Of a stretch of DNA of 64,000 nucleotides, positions 15,356 to 24,119 are shown piece after piece; positions within the stretch are counted from its first letter, which is position 1; the number at the start of each line of letters is the position of its first letter. A program made the translations under genes and the position numbers. The notes under the pieces are model-generated. The model ran no database searches, was not told the origin of the DNA, and saw only the letters and a program-made list of their open reading frames with translations. Origin of the DNA: Phyllobacterium bourgognense (GTDB taxonomy: Bacteria; Pseudomonadota; Alphaproteobacteria; Rhizobiales; Rhizobiaceae); the NCBI RefSeq assembly GCF_003337575.1, contig NZ_QPJM01000016.1:53594-117593 (forward strand). The letters run 5' to 3'.

Positions 15356-16107
15356 GCCGCCTCCGGATCGAAAGCGCCGGGCGGGATATTGCCCTTTTCT
15401 CCGTAAGCATGCGCCAACGCATCGAGCATTGCCCAGAGCACATCGCATTTGAAAATGAGCGCGTCGATGACGGCCTGCTGTTTTTCCGGCGTATCGGCAT
15501 GTTTCATCACATAGGCCAGTGCGAAATCGGAATCGCGTGACGCCTGTGTCGGCCGCTTGTCAAAATAGGCCAGGATGTCAGGCGTTACATAATCATATTT
15601 CGCCAGCATGGCCGGAACGCGCTCGTTGATGATCACCGGCGAGAAAAGCTCGGTGAGTGACGACGCGACGGCCTCAAGCAGGGTGCGGTTGGTGCAAAAG
15701 GAAAGATAGGCGCCAACGGCAAAACGCGTGCCCGGCAGCGCCAGCTTTTCGCTTTTGACATCATCTGCATCGAGGCCGAGACCCGTGGCAAGCTTCAGCC
15801 AGCGCGCGATGCCGCCGCTCCAGCCGTCGTCGCCATCATGATCCTCGATCCGCTTGCGCCATTCCGCACGAAATTCGGGATCTTCGGACCTTGCAAGGAT
15901 CATCGCGTCCTTGCGCGGAATGACCGACTGATAGCAATAGCGATTGAGCGCCCAAGCCTGCATCTGACCCTTGGTCAAAGTTCCGTTGACCATCTGATGG
16001 TGGTAAGGGTGACGATTGTGATAGCGTTCCGCACCGACCTCTCGCAGAACTCTTTCCAGATCAGCCGGTGACAATCCGTCTCGCGCCGCATTGCCGAATT
16101 TGCTCAA
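15352..16107 (-). CDS. pqqC: Pyrroloquinoline-quinone synthase PqqC
   Basis: PqqC performs the final ring closure and oxidation to PQQ. The 251-residue length is normal. It shows the heme-oxygenase-like helices with HNRHPYHHQMVNG near residue 31, NRYCYQSVIPRKDA near residue 55, and RIEDHDGDDG near residue 86, where active-site His, Arg and Lys residues of the family lie. Its ATG overlaps the pqqB stop. Confidence 0.96.
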   Translation of the reverse strand: MSKFGNAARDGLSPADLERVLREVGAERYHNRHPYHHQMVNGTLTKGQMQAWALNRYCYQSVIPRKDAMILARSEDPEFRAEWRKRIEDHDGDDGWSGGIARWLKLATGLGLDADDVKSEKLALPGTRFAVGAYLSFCTNRTLLEAVASSLTELFSPVIINERVPAMLAKYDYVTPDILAYFDKRPTQASRDSDFALAYVMKHADTPEKQQAVIDALIFKCDVLWAMLDALAHAYGEKGNIPPGAFDPEAA

Positions 16108-17039
16108 AGCCTGACCTCCATGCCGTCGAACGCTATTTTCCAGCCCGCCGCGACAACTGCCGCATGCTCAGCCGATGCCGCGTCGAGAATGGGGTTGGTA
16201 TTGTTGATGTGCACGTAGATCCGTTTCCTGATGCCAAGATCCGCCAGGGCGGCCAGCGAACCGCCCTCGCCCGAAATGTACATATGGCCCATTCGTGCGC
16301 CGGTTTTCGTACCCACGCCTGCCGTGATCATCTCGTCATCGGTATAGACTGTGCCATCGAAGAACAGGCAATCGGCACCTGACAAGCGTTCTCTGAGAGG
16401 GGCGTCGATACCGGCGCAGCCAGGAATATAGAAAGCCGTCGCACCAGCATTCGACACGATGCGCAGGCCGATCGTATCCCCTTCCTTGGTGCCAAACCCT
16501 TCACTCGCCTTCGATTTATCTTCGAGAAACAGCGCAACCTTACCCGGCACAGCAAAAGTTTCGACAGTTATGCCGACGCGATTTCCCTGGGCGTCATGAA
16601 TATCCGTGATCTCGCCCACGGGGAGCTCGCGCCTGGGGACTATTTCCCGGTCAAGGACGTTGAAGATCGAATTGGATTCGAGCACGTCGAGAACCCGCCG
16701 TGTTGCATAAATCGCGAAGGGTTCGCGCTCACGCAGGCTGAGCAGCCCGGCAATATGATCGACATCGGCATTGGTCAGGATGACGGCGCGGATGGGCGTT
16801 GAGCGCAGCGGTCCATCGGTTCGCGGCTGCAGTTCGGGCGTTACCGCTATTTGCTGGCGAATGTCAGGCGATGCGTTGAACAAAACCCAATCACGCCCGT
16901 TCGCGCTGGCGGCGAGGCTGGACTGGGTTCTCCCACGGAAATTGGCCTCGCCATTCCGCGCCCCACGGCTCAATCGATAATTGCAATTCCACTGGGGAAA
17001 CCCGCCTCCTGCTGCGGAGCCGATGACTGTCAATCGCAT
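16104..17039 (-). CDS. pqqB: PQQ biosynthesis protein PqqB
   Basis: PqqB is a metallo-beta-lactamase-fold protein that hydroxylates the tyrosine of the crosslinked intermediate. The 311-residue protein begins MRLTVIGSAAGGGFPQWNC and contains ILTNADVDHIAGLLSLRE, the family version of the metal-binding motif. I chose the ATG at 17039 because it gives this conserved N-terminus; an upstream in-frame start at 17090 adds an unrelated stretch. pqqA lies 99 bp upstream. Confidence 0.95.
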   Translation of the reverse strand: MRLTVIGSAAGGGFPQWNCNYRLSRGARNGEANFRGRTQSSLAASANGRDWVLFNASPDIRQQIAVTPELQPRTDGPLRSTPIRAVILTNADVDHIAGLLSLREREPFAIYATRRVLDVLESNSIFNVLDREIVPRRELPVGEITDIHDAQGNRVGITVETFAVPGKVALFLEDKSKASEGFGTKEGDTIGLRIVSNAGATAFYIPGCAGIDAPLRERLSGADCLFFDGTVYTDDEMITAGVGTKTGARMGHMYISGEGGSLAALADLGIRKRIYVHINNTNPILDAASAEHAAVVAAGWKIAFDGMEVRL

Positions 17040-17138
17040 GCGGGCACAAACCCTCTCCTTCCGGAAACCAGCTTCCGGCCGAACAACCACAAGGTGCCGC
17101 CCTACGCGATCAGATCGCGCAGGGCGATGGGTCAGATC

Positions 17139-17234
17139 TTACTTTTTTGCCTTGAGTTCTGCAGGCAGGTAACGTGAAAGTTCCATACCGGCAGCAACCT
17201 GACACATGGTAGGCTTTGTCCATGTTTTCTTCAT
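17139..17234 (-). CDS. pqqA: PQQ precursor peptide PqqA
   Basis: This 31-residue peptide is the substrate from which PQQ is cut. It reads MKKTWTKPTMCQVAAGMELS followed by RYLPAELKAKK; the conserved Glu (E18) and Tyr (Y22), spaced E-x3-Y, are the two residues joined by PqqE. A good ribosome site (AGGAGG) lies just upstream. The gene is short enough to be missed by size cut-offs. It is the first gene of the pqqABCDE run and follows the CxxxCW-protein gene, so it may be read through from xoxF as well as from its own promoter. Confidence 0.96.
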   Translation of the reverse strand: MKKTWTKPTMCQVAAGMELSRYLPAELKAKK

Positions 17235-17252
17235 GCTTTCCTCCTTCTACTC

Positions 17253-17273
17253 AAAGATCAAAGATTGATCTTT
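17253..17273. promoter_or_regulatory. 21-bp palindrome in the pqqA leader
   Basis: AAAGATCAA and TTGATCTTT form a perfect 9-bp inverted repeat with a 3-bp spacer, 19 bp upstream of the pqqA start on the minus strand. It could be an operator or an RNA stem that shields pqqA mRNA and allows more pqqA than downstream message. The short spacer favours a DNA-binding site. Confidence 0.55.
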
Positions 17274-17309
17274 CTCCTCATCATACGCCGATATGGCGCA
17301 AGATTGAAA

Positions 17310-17873
17310 TTAAAAGGGCTCATTTTTCTGTGTTGGCTGCTTCGCCGCGGTCCAGCCATCCGTACCGTGAGGATACCAAAGTACCGATTCATATCCCCAT
17401 TCAACAGCTCGTTTGGCCGCATTCCATGACATCCAGCAGTTCGCCATACAGTAAAAAAGCACCTTTCGTTTCGTATCGTCACCCAACCGAGATTTCAGCC
17501 CCTTGCGAAAATAGGCTTCCGTCTCCTTGTTTATGACTCCGTAGCCCACATTTGCGAGCCATATGCTCCCGGGGATATCCTCCCGGACTTTTTCCCTCCA
17601 GATGGTCCCGGCCGGGAGATTTGCCGGCTTGGGATCATGAGGAAGGACATCGACGAACACCGCCGATTTGTCTTTCCATAGGGCGATCGTTTCCTCGGTG
17701 GTGACCACCTTTGCCCCCTTCAGGGTGGCAGGAACCGGCGCCCTGTAGTTGTCGGTCCTGTAGTCCGCCGGCTCGGGAGCCGTTTCACCCGCGAAAGCCG
17801 TCGTCACCAGTACGGTAATTAAAACGGCTAACGCGCAGGAACAGTTCCTCACCGGTTCATCACCTCGCTTCAT
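17310..17873 (-). CDS. PQQ-dependent catabolism-associated CxxxCW protein (rhodanese-like)
   Basis: The 187-residue periplasmic protein has a signal peptide (ALAVLITVLVTTAFA) and a rhodanese-like domain. Near residue 145 it carries CMANCWMSWNAAKRA, the signature of the 'PQQ-dependent catabolism-associated CXXCW motif' family; here the two cysteines are three residues apart. It may carry a persulfide or disulfide in assembly of the quinoprotein or cytochrome. It lies between xoxJ and pqqA on the same strand, which ties it to methanol dehydrogenase maturation. The exact role is not known. Confidence 0.85.
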   Translation of the reverse strand: MKRGDEPVRNCSCALAVLITVLVTTAFAGETAPEPADYRTDNYRAPVPATLKGAKVVTTEETIALWKDKSAVFVDVLPHDPKPANLPAGTIWREKVREDIPGSIWLANVGYGVINKETEAYFRKGLKSRLGDDTKRKVLFYCMANCWMSWNAAKRAVEWGYESVLWYPHGTDGWTAAKQPTQKNEPF

Positions 17874-17884
17874 CCATCACACTA

Positions 17885-18748
17885 CTACTGCGTGATCGGC
17901 TTGTTATTCTCGTCGACCAACGGCACCTGGAAATCGAGCAGGATCTTGTTGATCTGATTCTGGTTCTCCCGGATTACCTTGTTCAATGTGCGCTTCCACT
18001 CCTGATCGGATGGACGCACACCCATCGTGATCCGGTATGCCATATGCCCGGTCTTTTCCTTGACCAGAGGAATTACCGTGAGGTTCGGATCGATTTCCTT
18101 GGCATAATAACCTGCCATCGGCCCCCAAAGGATCGCAACGTCGATCACACCACTCTTGAGTTCCTTGATCATGACTTCCGCCATCGAAGGCGCGAGCCTT
18201 GTATCGACCATCAGGGGATAGGGATGAACGTTTTTCATATAGCCGACTTTGGCGAGGTTTGCTGACGGCGGCGTTCCGGCAACAACCCCTATTTTCTTGT
18301 TCGCCAACTTGCTGTCCTCGATTGTATCCACGCCATCGAGGCCGCTGTCCTTCTTGTAGATCATCACATAGGTCGAGCGATAATAGGCATTGGTGTTCTG
18401 GACGAGCTCGTCGCCTTGCGCGTATCCCATGATAATGTCGCAGCGATTTGCCCGTAGCGTGCTGCGGACAAAGCCTGTCGCCATCGGGAACCATGTATAT
18501 GCCACCGATTTACGTCCGGTCTTTGCTGCCACGAGCTCAGCCAGCTTGTTTTCGAACCCCTTGCCGCTCTCATCGGAGAACGGCATGTTGGAAGGATCCG
18601 AACAAACACGCAGGACGTCAGGATCGACCAGTTCGCCCGAGGCTCCAAGACCCGCGCCTTGGGCCAGGACCCCGGACGGCACGGCAAGTGCCGCCGCCAT
18701 GACGCCGCCGGCAATCCATAATATCAGGGGTATCGCATATCGCATCAT
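17885..18748 (-). CDS. xoxJ: Methanol dehydrogenase-associated periplasmic binding-type protein XoxJ
   Basis: The 287-residue protein has a signal peptide and a type-2 solute-binding fold (VLRVCSDPSNMPFSDESG at the mature start, KKIGVVAGTPPSANLAK in the middle). It is not followed by transporter genes; such MoxJ/XoxJ proteins always sit next to the dehydrogenase and cytochrome genes and are proposed to help XoxF folding, metal or PQQ loading. The start abuts the xoxG stop. Second in-frame ATG one codon later is equally possible. Confidence 0.9.
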   Translation of the reverse strand: MMRYAIPLILWIAGGVMAAALAVPSGVLAQGAGLGASGELVDPDVLRVCSDPSNMPFSDESGKGFENKLAELVAAKTGRKSVAYTWFPMATGFVRSTLRANRCDIIMGYAQGDELVQNTNAYYRSTYVMIYKKDSGLDGVDTIEDSKLANKKIGVVAGTPPSANLAKVGYMKNVHPYPLMVDTRLAPSMAEVMIKELKSGVIDVAILWGPMAGYYAKEIDPNLTVIPLVKEKTGHMAYRITMGVRPSDQEWKRTLNKVIRENQNQINKILLDFQVPLVDENNKPITQ

Positions 18749-19273
18749 CTACCCACCCATGCAGGAGGCTTCCGCCTCCTTGGCTGCAGGCGGCTTGTCC
18801 GCATGCTTTGCAGGACGCCCGCGTGGCAGATCGCCAACGGCCCGGGCACGCAGATAAACGTACAGGTCGTCCATGTAACAGTAGACGTTCTTGTTGTTGC
18901 CAAATGCCGGCATGACGTTTTCCTTGCCGGCGCTGAGGTTTTTACGCCCTTCGGCAACGATCGACAGGAACTCGGCATAGGGCATCGTTTTCAGCGAATT
19001 TGCCAAAGCGGGTGCAAAGGAAGAACCTGCACCGTCCGCGCCGTGGCAGACAAAACAATCTGAATTGAACCGGCGAAACCCGCTATAGGTGTACCAGTCG
19101 ACCGTACCATCCTCGTCAATCTTGAAGGTGGGATTCCCGTCCTTATCGGCATATTTGCCGTTTTCGTCGGAGGCAACAGCTGCTGCGGCTTTGTCATCGG
19201 CGTAAGCGCTGCCGAGGCCCGCTACAAGCGCAAGACCGGCAGTGACGGCAAGCAATGTCATTCGAATAGGCAT
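18749..19273 (-). CDS. xoxG: Cytochrome c XoxG, electron acceptor of XoxF
   Basis: The 174-residue periplasmic protein has a signal peptide (ending GSAYA), one heme-binding CFVCH motif, a likely distal Met in ENVMPAFG, and two extra cysteines (VYCYM and ASCMGG). The four mature cysteines fit the 'methanol metabolism-related c-type cytochrome' family. It takes electrons from the PQQ enzyme and passes them to a terminal oxidase or another cytochrome. The ATG at 19273 follows GAGG; an in-frame ATG at 19288 is possible. Confidence 0.93.
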   Translation of the reverse strand: MPIRMTLLAVTAGLALVAGLGSAYADDKAAAAVASDENGKYADKDGNPTFKIDEDGTVDWYTYSGFRRFNSDCFVCHGADGAGSSFAPALANSLKTMPYAEFLSIVAEGRKNLSAGKENVMPAFGNNKNVYCYMDDLYVYLRARAVGDLPRGRPAKHADKPPAAKEAEASCMGG

Positions 19274-19367
19274 ACAAGAACCTCGCATTCAACTCGTCAA
19301 TTCGGGGTCAGCACCTTGCGGCGCCGCCTGGACGGTTGTTTGATCATCGATATGGGTCGGGTGACAC

Positions 19368-19399
19368 GGGAAGCCCGGCCTGGTTGAAACCGGGCTCCC
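19368..19399 (-). terminator. Hairpin between xoxF and xoxG
   Basis: A stem of ten base pairs with one bulged base (GGGAAGCCCGG against CCGGGCTCCC) lies 51 bp after the xoxF stop. No T tract follows on the minus strand. It likely reduces read-through or stabilises xoxF mRNA so that XoxF exceeds XoxG and the genes beyond. Confidence 0.5.
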
Positions 19400-19449
19400 A
19401 TTATTCAAAGCCTGCATCCGCGGGCTCACTGTGTCAGCTTCGTTCCCGA

Positions 19450-21279
19450 TTACTCAGGAACAGCGAAAACGGTCAACTGACCGCCCAAGGCCGTGTAGTC
19501 GGAGAGCGCAGCATAACCGCCCACCGCACCGAGGCCTTCATTCGGCTTCGTCAAGCCAGCGGCAAGACCGATACCAGCCCATCCGCCAACACCGGACAGA
19601 ACGGCAACATATTGTTTGCCCTTATGTTCGTATGTGGTGACGTTACCGATGATGCCGGACGGTGTCTTGAACTTGTAAAGTTCCTTGCCGTCCTTATCGA
19701 CCGCCTTCAGATAGCCTTCAAGCGTTCCGTAGAAGACGACATCGCCGTCGGTGGCCAAAGCGCCTGACCAGACCGAGAACTGCTCGGGTTTGGACCAGAC
19801 GATCTCACCCTTTGCCGCATCCCATGCGATGAAGTTACCCATGCCGCCATGGCTGTTCGGAGCTGGATACATGGACAGTGTCGCGCCGACATAAGGCTGA
19901 CCGGCGGTGTAACTGACCTTATAGGGCTCGTAGTCCATGCAGACGTGGTTTGTTGGAACATAGAAGAGCTTGGTCTTTGGCGAATAGGCAGCCGGCTGCT
20001 GATCTTTCGTACCAAGAGCCGCCGGGCAGATACCCGTTGTGTTGACGTCTTCGCCTTGTACCTGCGTCGAGTATTTGTCCACGACCTTCGGCCGGCCGTA
20101 GGTCTTGCTATCCTTGTCCATGTCGACTTCCGTCGCCCAGTTCACTGCCGGATCGTATTTCTTTGCGACCAGGAGTTCGCCGGATGCACGATCCATCGTA
20201 TAGGCAAAGCCGTTGCGATCGAAGTGCACGAGGACATCACGCGGCTTGCCATCGACCTCGATGCCATCCGCAAGGATCATTTCGTTGATACCGTCATAAT
20301 CCCACTCGTCATGCGGGGTCATCTGGTAGAGCCATTTCGCCATGCCTGTATCGGCATCGCGGGCCATGATCGTCATGGACCACTTGTTGTCACCGGGACG
20401 CTGACTTGGGTTCCAGGTGGATGGATTGCCGGTACCGTAGTAGATCAGGTTCAGCTTGGGATCATACGAATACCAACCCCAGGTCGTTCCACCACCGGTT
20501 TTCCACTGGTCACCTTCCCAGGTGTTGGTGCCGGAGTCTTTTCCGACTGGCTTGCCGAGCTGGGTGGTCTTTTCCGGATCGATCAAGGTTTCCTTGTCGG
20601 AACCCATCGACCAGGCACGCCAGGCCTGCTTGCCATCCTTGATGTCATAAGCGGTCAACGCACCGCGAACACCAAATTCACCACCGGAAATACCGACGAT
20701 GACCTTGTCTTTCACGACCATTGGCGCGGATGTTCCGGATTCGCCCTTGCTGCCGTCTGACGCCTCGGCGTTTTTCACGGACCAGACCGGTTTACCTGTC
20801 TTTGCATCGAGTGCAACGAGCGTTGTATCGGCCTGATAGAGGAATATCTTGCCGTCGCCATAAGCTACGCCGCGATTAACGGTATCGCAGCACATGATAG
20901 GAATGACGTTTGCGTCCTGCTTGGGTTCATACTTCCAGAGGATTTTGCCATCGTTGTTCAGGTCAAGCGCAAAGACGGTGTTCGGAAAAGGCGCATGAAC
21001 ATACATCACATCGCCGACGATGAGCGGGCCTCCTTCATGGCCGCGCAGCACACCGGTCGAAAACGTCCAGGCGACCTGAAGGTTTTTGACATTGTCCGCA
21101 GTGATTTTATTGAGTTTCGAGTATCGCGTATTAGCGTAATCGCCGGTCTGGATAGCCCAGTTCTTCGAATCAGAAATCAGACCCTGAAGATCGTCATTGG
21201 CCAGAGCACCCCCCGCCAATGAGAACGTCATGGCCGTTGTAGCCAATGCAATTCCAATTAAATTTCTGTGTACACGCAT
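19450..21279 (-). CDS. xoxF: Lanthanide-dependent methanol dehydrogenase XoxF
   Basis: This periplasmic PQQ enzyme oxidises methanol, and often formaldehyde, using a rare-earth ion. The 609-residue protein has a signal peptide ending GGALA, an eight-bladed propeller, the adjacent cysteine pair C130-C131 that stacks on PQQ, metal ligands E201 and N285, and the active-site motif DEWDYDGIN with catalytic D327 plus D329. The extra Asp two residues after the catalytic one is the mark of XoxF; calcium-type MxaF has Ala there. No mxaF or mxaI is present. It heads the xoxF-G-J-CxxxCW-pqq run and has a repeat-containing 450-bp upstream region. Confidence 0.97.
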   Translation of the reverse strand: MRVHRNLIGIALATTAMTFSLAGGALANDDLQGLISDSKNWAIQTGDYANTRYSKLNKITADNVKNLQVAWTFSTGVLRGHEGGPLIVGDVMYVHAPFPNTVFALDLNNDGKILWKYEPKQDANVIPIMCCDTVNRGVAYGDGKIFLYQADTTLVALDAKTGKPVWSVKNAEASDGSKGESGTSAPMVVKDKVIVGISGGEFGVRGALTAYDIKDGKQAWRAWSMGSDKETLIDPEKTTQLGKPVGKDSGTNTWEGDQWKTGGGTTWGWYSYDPKLNLIYYGTGNPSTWNPSQRPGDNKWSMTIMARDADTGMAKWLYQMTPHDEWDYDGINEMILADGIEVDGKPRDVLVHFDRNGFAYTMDRASGELLVAKKYDPAVNWATEVDMDKDSKTYGRPKVVDKYSTQVQGEDVNTTGICPAALGTKDQQPAAYSPKTKLFYVPTNHVCMDYEPYKVSYTAGQPYVGATLSMYPAPNSHGGMGNFIAWDAAKGEIVWSKPEQFSVWSGALATDGDVVFYGTLEGYLKAVDKDGKELYKFKTPSGIIGNVTTYEHKGKQYVAVLSGVGGWAGIGLAAGLTKPNEGLGAVGGYAALSDYTALGGQLTVFAVPE

Positions 21280-21546
21280 TTTGAGTCCTCCCTAAGTTCA
21301 CATTTATGAACCATCGGACGAAGCCGTTTTTCAGTGCGGGTTCGCTCCATTAGCTCACGCAAATGGGGAAGTATTTCCGGCAGCGTGTCACGACAAAGCC
21401 AGGCGCGCAGAGGGCACCGTTACTGCCCACCTCGCTTGGCCTACGAAGACTGTCACCACTCCCTTGACGGCAACGTCCTTGAAGCCGGAAACAAGTTGAC
21501 GATAGGAGAAAGAATTGCATTAGGCAAGCGGGATTATCAAATTATA

Positions 21547-21583
21547 TTTGCTGCATTGCAGTATACTTTGCTGCATCGCAGTA
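21547..21583. promoter_or_regulatory. Twin palindromic direct repeat upstream of xoxF
   Basis: TTTGCTGCATTGCAGTA at 21547-21563 is repeated with one change at 21567-21583, a period of 20 bp. Each copy is itself palindromic (CTGCA-T-TGCAG in the first). The site lies 268 bp upstream of the xoxF start and 147 bp upstream of a divergent small gene, in the 450-bp gap 21280-21729 that holds no gene. The two-turn spacing suits cooperative binding by a dimeric regulator. The regulator is not identifiable from this window. Confidence 0.6.
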
Positions 21584-21729
21584 AGTATCCGATTTGGTTA
21601 CTATATTCTGTCAGACCGTCCTGTCACATAATTTGATACTTATGGAATGGATTCTGTTTGCAGTTTGTTATTGTTATTTGCTATCTATCTGGAAAATGTA
21701 TATTTACCGTCCGCAAATGCGAGGATGCC

Positions 21730-22080
21730 ATGATCACGTCGAAAATCACGCGAATTACCTTGTTAGCAGGTGCAGCAATTGTCCTTTCCTTGCCGGCTAA
21801 TGCTGCGTCAGATTACCCCACTTCGACCCTCGCCGAATATGTCTACGGCTGCATGAAAGCCAATGGTGAAAACCGCGATATGCTTCAGCGCTGTTCGTGC
21901 TCGATCGACGTGATCGCGTCCGTTGTGACCTACCCTCACTACGAAGCCGCCGAGACCTACAAACAGATGGGTTTGCTGTCCGGAGAGAATGGTGTCCTGT
22001 TCCGTGAAAGTGCTCCTGCGAAAGCTTCGATCACCGAGTTGAAGCGGGCTCAGGCGGAAGCCGATGTCCGCTGCTTCTAG
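21730..22080 (+). CDS. Small cysteine-containing periplasmic protein divergent from xoxF
   Basis: The 116-residue product has a clear signal peptide (ITLLAGAAIVLSLPANA) and a mature part with four cysteines (VYGCMK, RCSCS, VRCF). It is conserved next to xoxF in related methylotrophs as far as I recall, but its function is unknown. The ATG at 21730 follows GCGAGG; the longer in-frame start at 21658 would spoil the signal peptide. Divergence from xoxF means it may share the twin-repeat control region. Confidence 0.75.
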   Translation: MITSKITRITLLAGAAIVLSLPANAASDYPTSTLAEYVYGCMKANGENRDMLQRCSCSIDVIASVVTYPHYEAAETYKQMGLLSGENGVLFRESAPAKASITELKRAQAEADVRCF

Positions 22081-22091
22081 GATTAACAATC

Positions 22092-22200
22092 CATTTTGAT
22101 GGCCATCTAGGGCAGTTTTCTCGACTTCCGGTGCTCACGAACGAGAAAGTTCGCTGCGCTCCGGCTCCTCGAAAACCACCCTACCTGACTCATCAAAATG
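22092..22200. repeat. Palindromic intergenic element, copy 1 (109 bp)
   Basis: Ends CATTTTGATG and CATCAAAATG are exact inverted repeats, and the whole 109 bp folds on itself around CGAAC/GTTCG. Its core (CTTCCGGTGCTCACG and CGCTGCGCTCCGG) is shared with the element at 47856-47998. It separates two convergent genes and may act as a terminator. Confidence 0.75.
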
Positions 22201-22224
22201 AATTTCTTGAACCGCTCGTTGCCA

Positions 22225-23079
22225 TCAGAGACTGGATGATTCCAGCGGCCACTCGTCCTGGAATTTCTTGCCTTCGGTATCGGCAGCCTCGACCTTCACA
22301 TCCTCGCCGGGTTTCGCATCGAACTCGAAGCGGAAATTCGGGTCTTCAGAGATCGAAATACCGCCTTCCATCGACATGATAAGCCGGTCACCCTGCGACA
22401 CGGTCAGGCCCTGGATGAAGTGCGCGGGAATATAATAGCGCGTGACCTGATCCATCTGCAGCCCGGAATTGTTGGGATGGCGAATCATCAACTGCATTTC
22501 AGTCGCGCGGGTCATGGGCTCGTTGCCGGGCGTCTTGGCTGTAAAGACGCGAAGCTTCATCTTGCCGAGCGAAGCCAGCGATTCGTCCTGATTTTTCATC
22601 GCCGGTGCAGAGCAGCCGCCGGACGCCTTGACGAAAGTTTGCGTCATATGAAGTTTGCCATCTTCGGTTTCCGCGATAGCGCGAACATAGGAATAGGCAT
22701 TGACGCGAAGGCGCGTAGCCAGATGGGTGACGCCTGCATCCTTGCCGAATTGAAATACTGCAGCGACGGGTGACGGATTTTCATCGACGATGAGGGTGAC
22801 GGCCTTGATCCGGCCAGTTGCGGCATCGGTCTTGAAATGCAGATCGATGGGTACGATTGCCGCGTCCTCGGCGCGTTTCGGCGCATCGATCGTAATGATG
22901 CCGCCGGCGTCTCCGATCGGCTTTTGGCCGAATACATCGCCCTTCAAGCCATCCCAGGTTTTGGTATCCGGCACGCTCGCGCTTTGCGCGCTGGCGGCAA
23001 ACGGCATTGCCGCTCCAACGAGCGCGAGAATGACAAACGCAACCACCCGGCTGCGCAGTCGTATCGGCTTTATCGTCAT
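22225..23079 (-). CDS. Quinoprotein-dehydrogenase-associated SoxYZ-like carrier
   Basis: The 284-residue protein has a signal peptide (VVAFVILALVGAAMPFAASA) and two beta-sandwich parts: a SoxY-like N-terminal part with KASGGCSAP near residue 150, where SoxY has its thiol-carrying Cys, and a SoxZ-like C-terminal part (IRHPNNSGLQMDQVT). In sulfur oxidisers SoxYZ carries substrate on this Cys; here, with no sox operon, it is the PQQ-associated variant of unknown cargo. The ATG at 23079 has GGTGGAGG upstream. It follows the metallohydrolase gene after 80 bp. Confidence 0.85.
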   Translation of the reverse strand: MTIKPIRLRSRVVAFVILALVGAAMPFAASAQSASVPDTKTWDGLKGDVFGQKPIGDAGGIITIDAPKRAEDAAIVPIDLHFKTDAATGRIKAVTLIVDENPSPVAAVFQFGKDAGVTHLATRLRVNAYSYVRAIAETEDGKLHMTQTFVKASGGCSAPAMKNQDESLASLGKMKLRVFTAKTPGNEPMTRATEMQLMIRHPNNSGLQMDQVTRYYIPAHFIQGLTVSQGDRLIMSMEGGISISEDPNFRFEFDAKPGEDVKVEAADTEGKKFQDEWPLESSSL

Positions 23080-23159
23080 ATTCTGCCTCCACCAAGAAAT
23101 TTGGCGGTGCCCGGCCATGTTTGAGTATACCACCTCGGCTGATGTACTTGCAAACGGGT

Positions 23160-24119
23160 TCATTCCCATTCGAGTTCGGCAAAGGCCGCCGTGGCGTTGC
23201 GCACATTATATTCGTCGAAGAGACGCCAGTTGTTCCGCTCGCTTTCCGCCGCTGTCTTGACCGCCTCCGCCATGGGCACGCCATCGGCGATGGCCTTGCG
23301 AATATCGCGGGCGAGCGCATCGAAGTAGCGCTGCTCCTGCCCAAGTGCCTGCGGCCAGGCCGACGGAACGGGTCCATGTCCCGGTACTGCGAATGTTGCC
23401 TTGATACCTTTAAGTTCCTCCAGTTGCGCAATCCAGCCAAGCAATGATCCATCCATCGTCGGGAGATGTTCGATGAAACACAGATCGCCGGTGAAGAAGG
23501 TACCGGACTGTTCGTCGAAAATTGTCAGATCGTTGTCCGTATGGGCAGTTTTCCAGGCTTTCAGCGTAAGCTTCCGGTTACCGAGATCGAGCTGCTCCTC
23601 GCCGGTGATGAGCTTCGTTGGCGGGATAATCCTGATGTCCGCCATCAGCTCGCTACCCATCGCATCACGGTAGCTCTGCAGATAATAATCCCCGCGGGCG
23701 GTCAGCGCGCGCGGCAGATTGTGATGCCCGACGACAATCGCTCCCGTTTCCCCGAACGCGGCGTTTCCGAAAATATGATCGGGGTGCATATGCGTGTTGA
23801 TCAGATAGCGGATCGGCTTATCCGTCCTGGCGCGAATGGCGGCGACAAGCTGCCGCCCCTCGGCAACACTGCCGCCACTGTCGATCACGGCGACCGCTTC
23901 GTCGCCAATAATGAAGCTGACATTGCAGATTTCGCCCTCGTTGTTCGCGGCCATCATCTCTGGCCTGCCGGCAAAGGCGAAGACGCCGCCGGTAATCTCC
24001 TTGACAGGCAAAGCCTCGACCGGGCTCGACTGCGCCCGCGCCAGACGCACATGCGAAATGCCGCAACAGGCGAAAAAGACACCTGTTTTAAGCACGCTGC
24101 GCCGGGTCGGCTCGCTCAT
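23160..24119 (-). CDS. Quinoprotein relay system metallo-beta-lactamase-fold hydrolase (SoxH-like)
   Basis: The 319-residue protein has a Tat-like or hydrophobic leader (RRSVLKTGVFFACCGISHVRLARA) and the zinc motif NTHMHPDHIFGN near residue 110 (HxHxDH), with a later TAHTDNDLT and FAVPGHGPVP. It matches the 'quinoprotein relay system zinc metallohydrolase' families. Together with the SoxYZ-like carrier gene it may process a thiol-bound group. Its start overlaps the ABC ATPase stop (ATGA). Confidence 0.87.
   Translation of the reverse strand: MSEPTRRSVLKTGVFFACCGISHVRLARAQSSPVEALPVKEITGGVFAFAGRPEMMAANNEGEICNVSFIIGDEAVAVIDSGGSVAEGRQLVAAIRARTDKPIRYLINTHMHPDHIFGNAAFGETGAIVVGHHNLPRALTARGDYYLQSYRDAMGSELMADIRIIPPTKLITGEEQLDLGNRKLTLKAWKTAHTDNDLTIFDEQSGTFFTGDLCFIEHLPTMDGSLLGWIAQLEELKGIKATFAVPGHGPVPSAWPQALGQEQRYFDALARDIRKAIADGVPMAEAVKTAAESERNNWRLFDEYNVRNATAAFAELEWE

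Noticed and set aside
17310..17873. Thiosulfate sulfurtransferase
   Set aside because: The rhodanese-like fold is periplasmic and carries CxxxCW instead of the usual single-Cys active-site loop.
19450..21279. Calcium-type MxaF as identity
   Set aside because: The extra Asp (D329) in DEWDYDG and the absence of mxaI, mxaG or mxaJ nearby point to XoxF.
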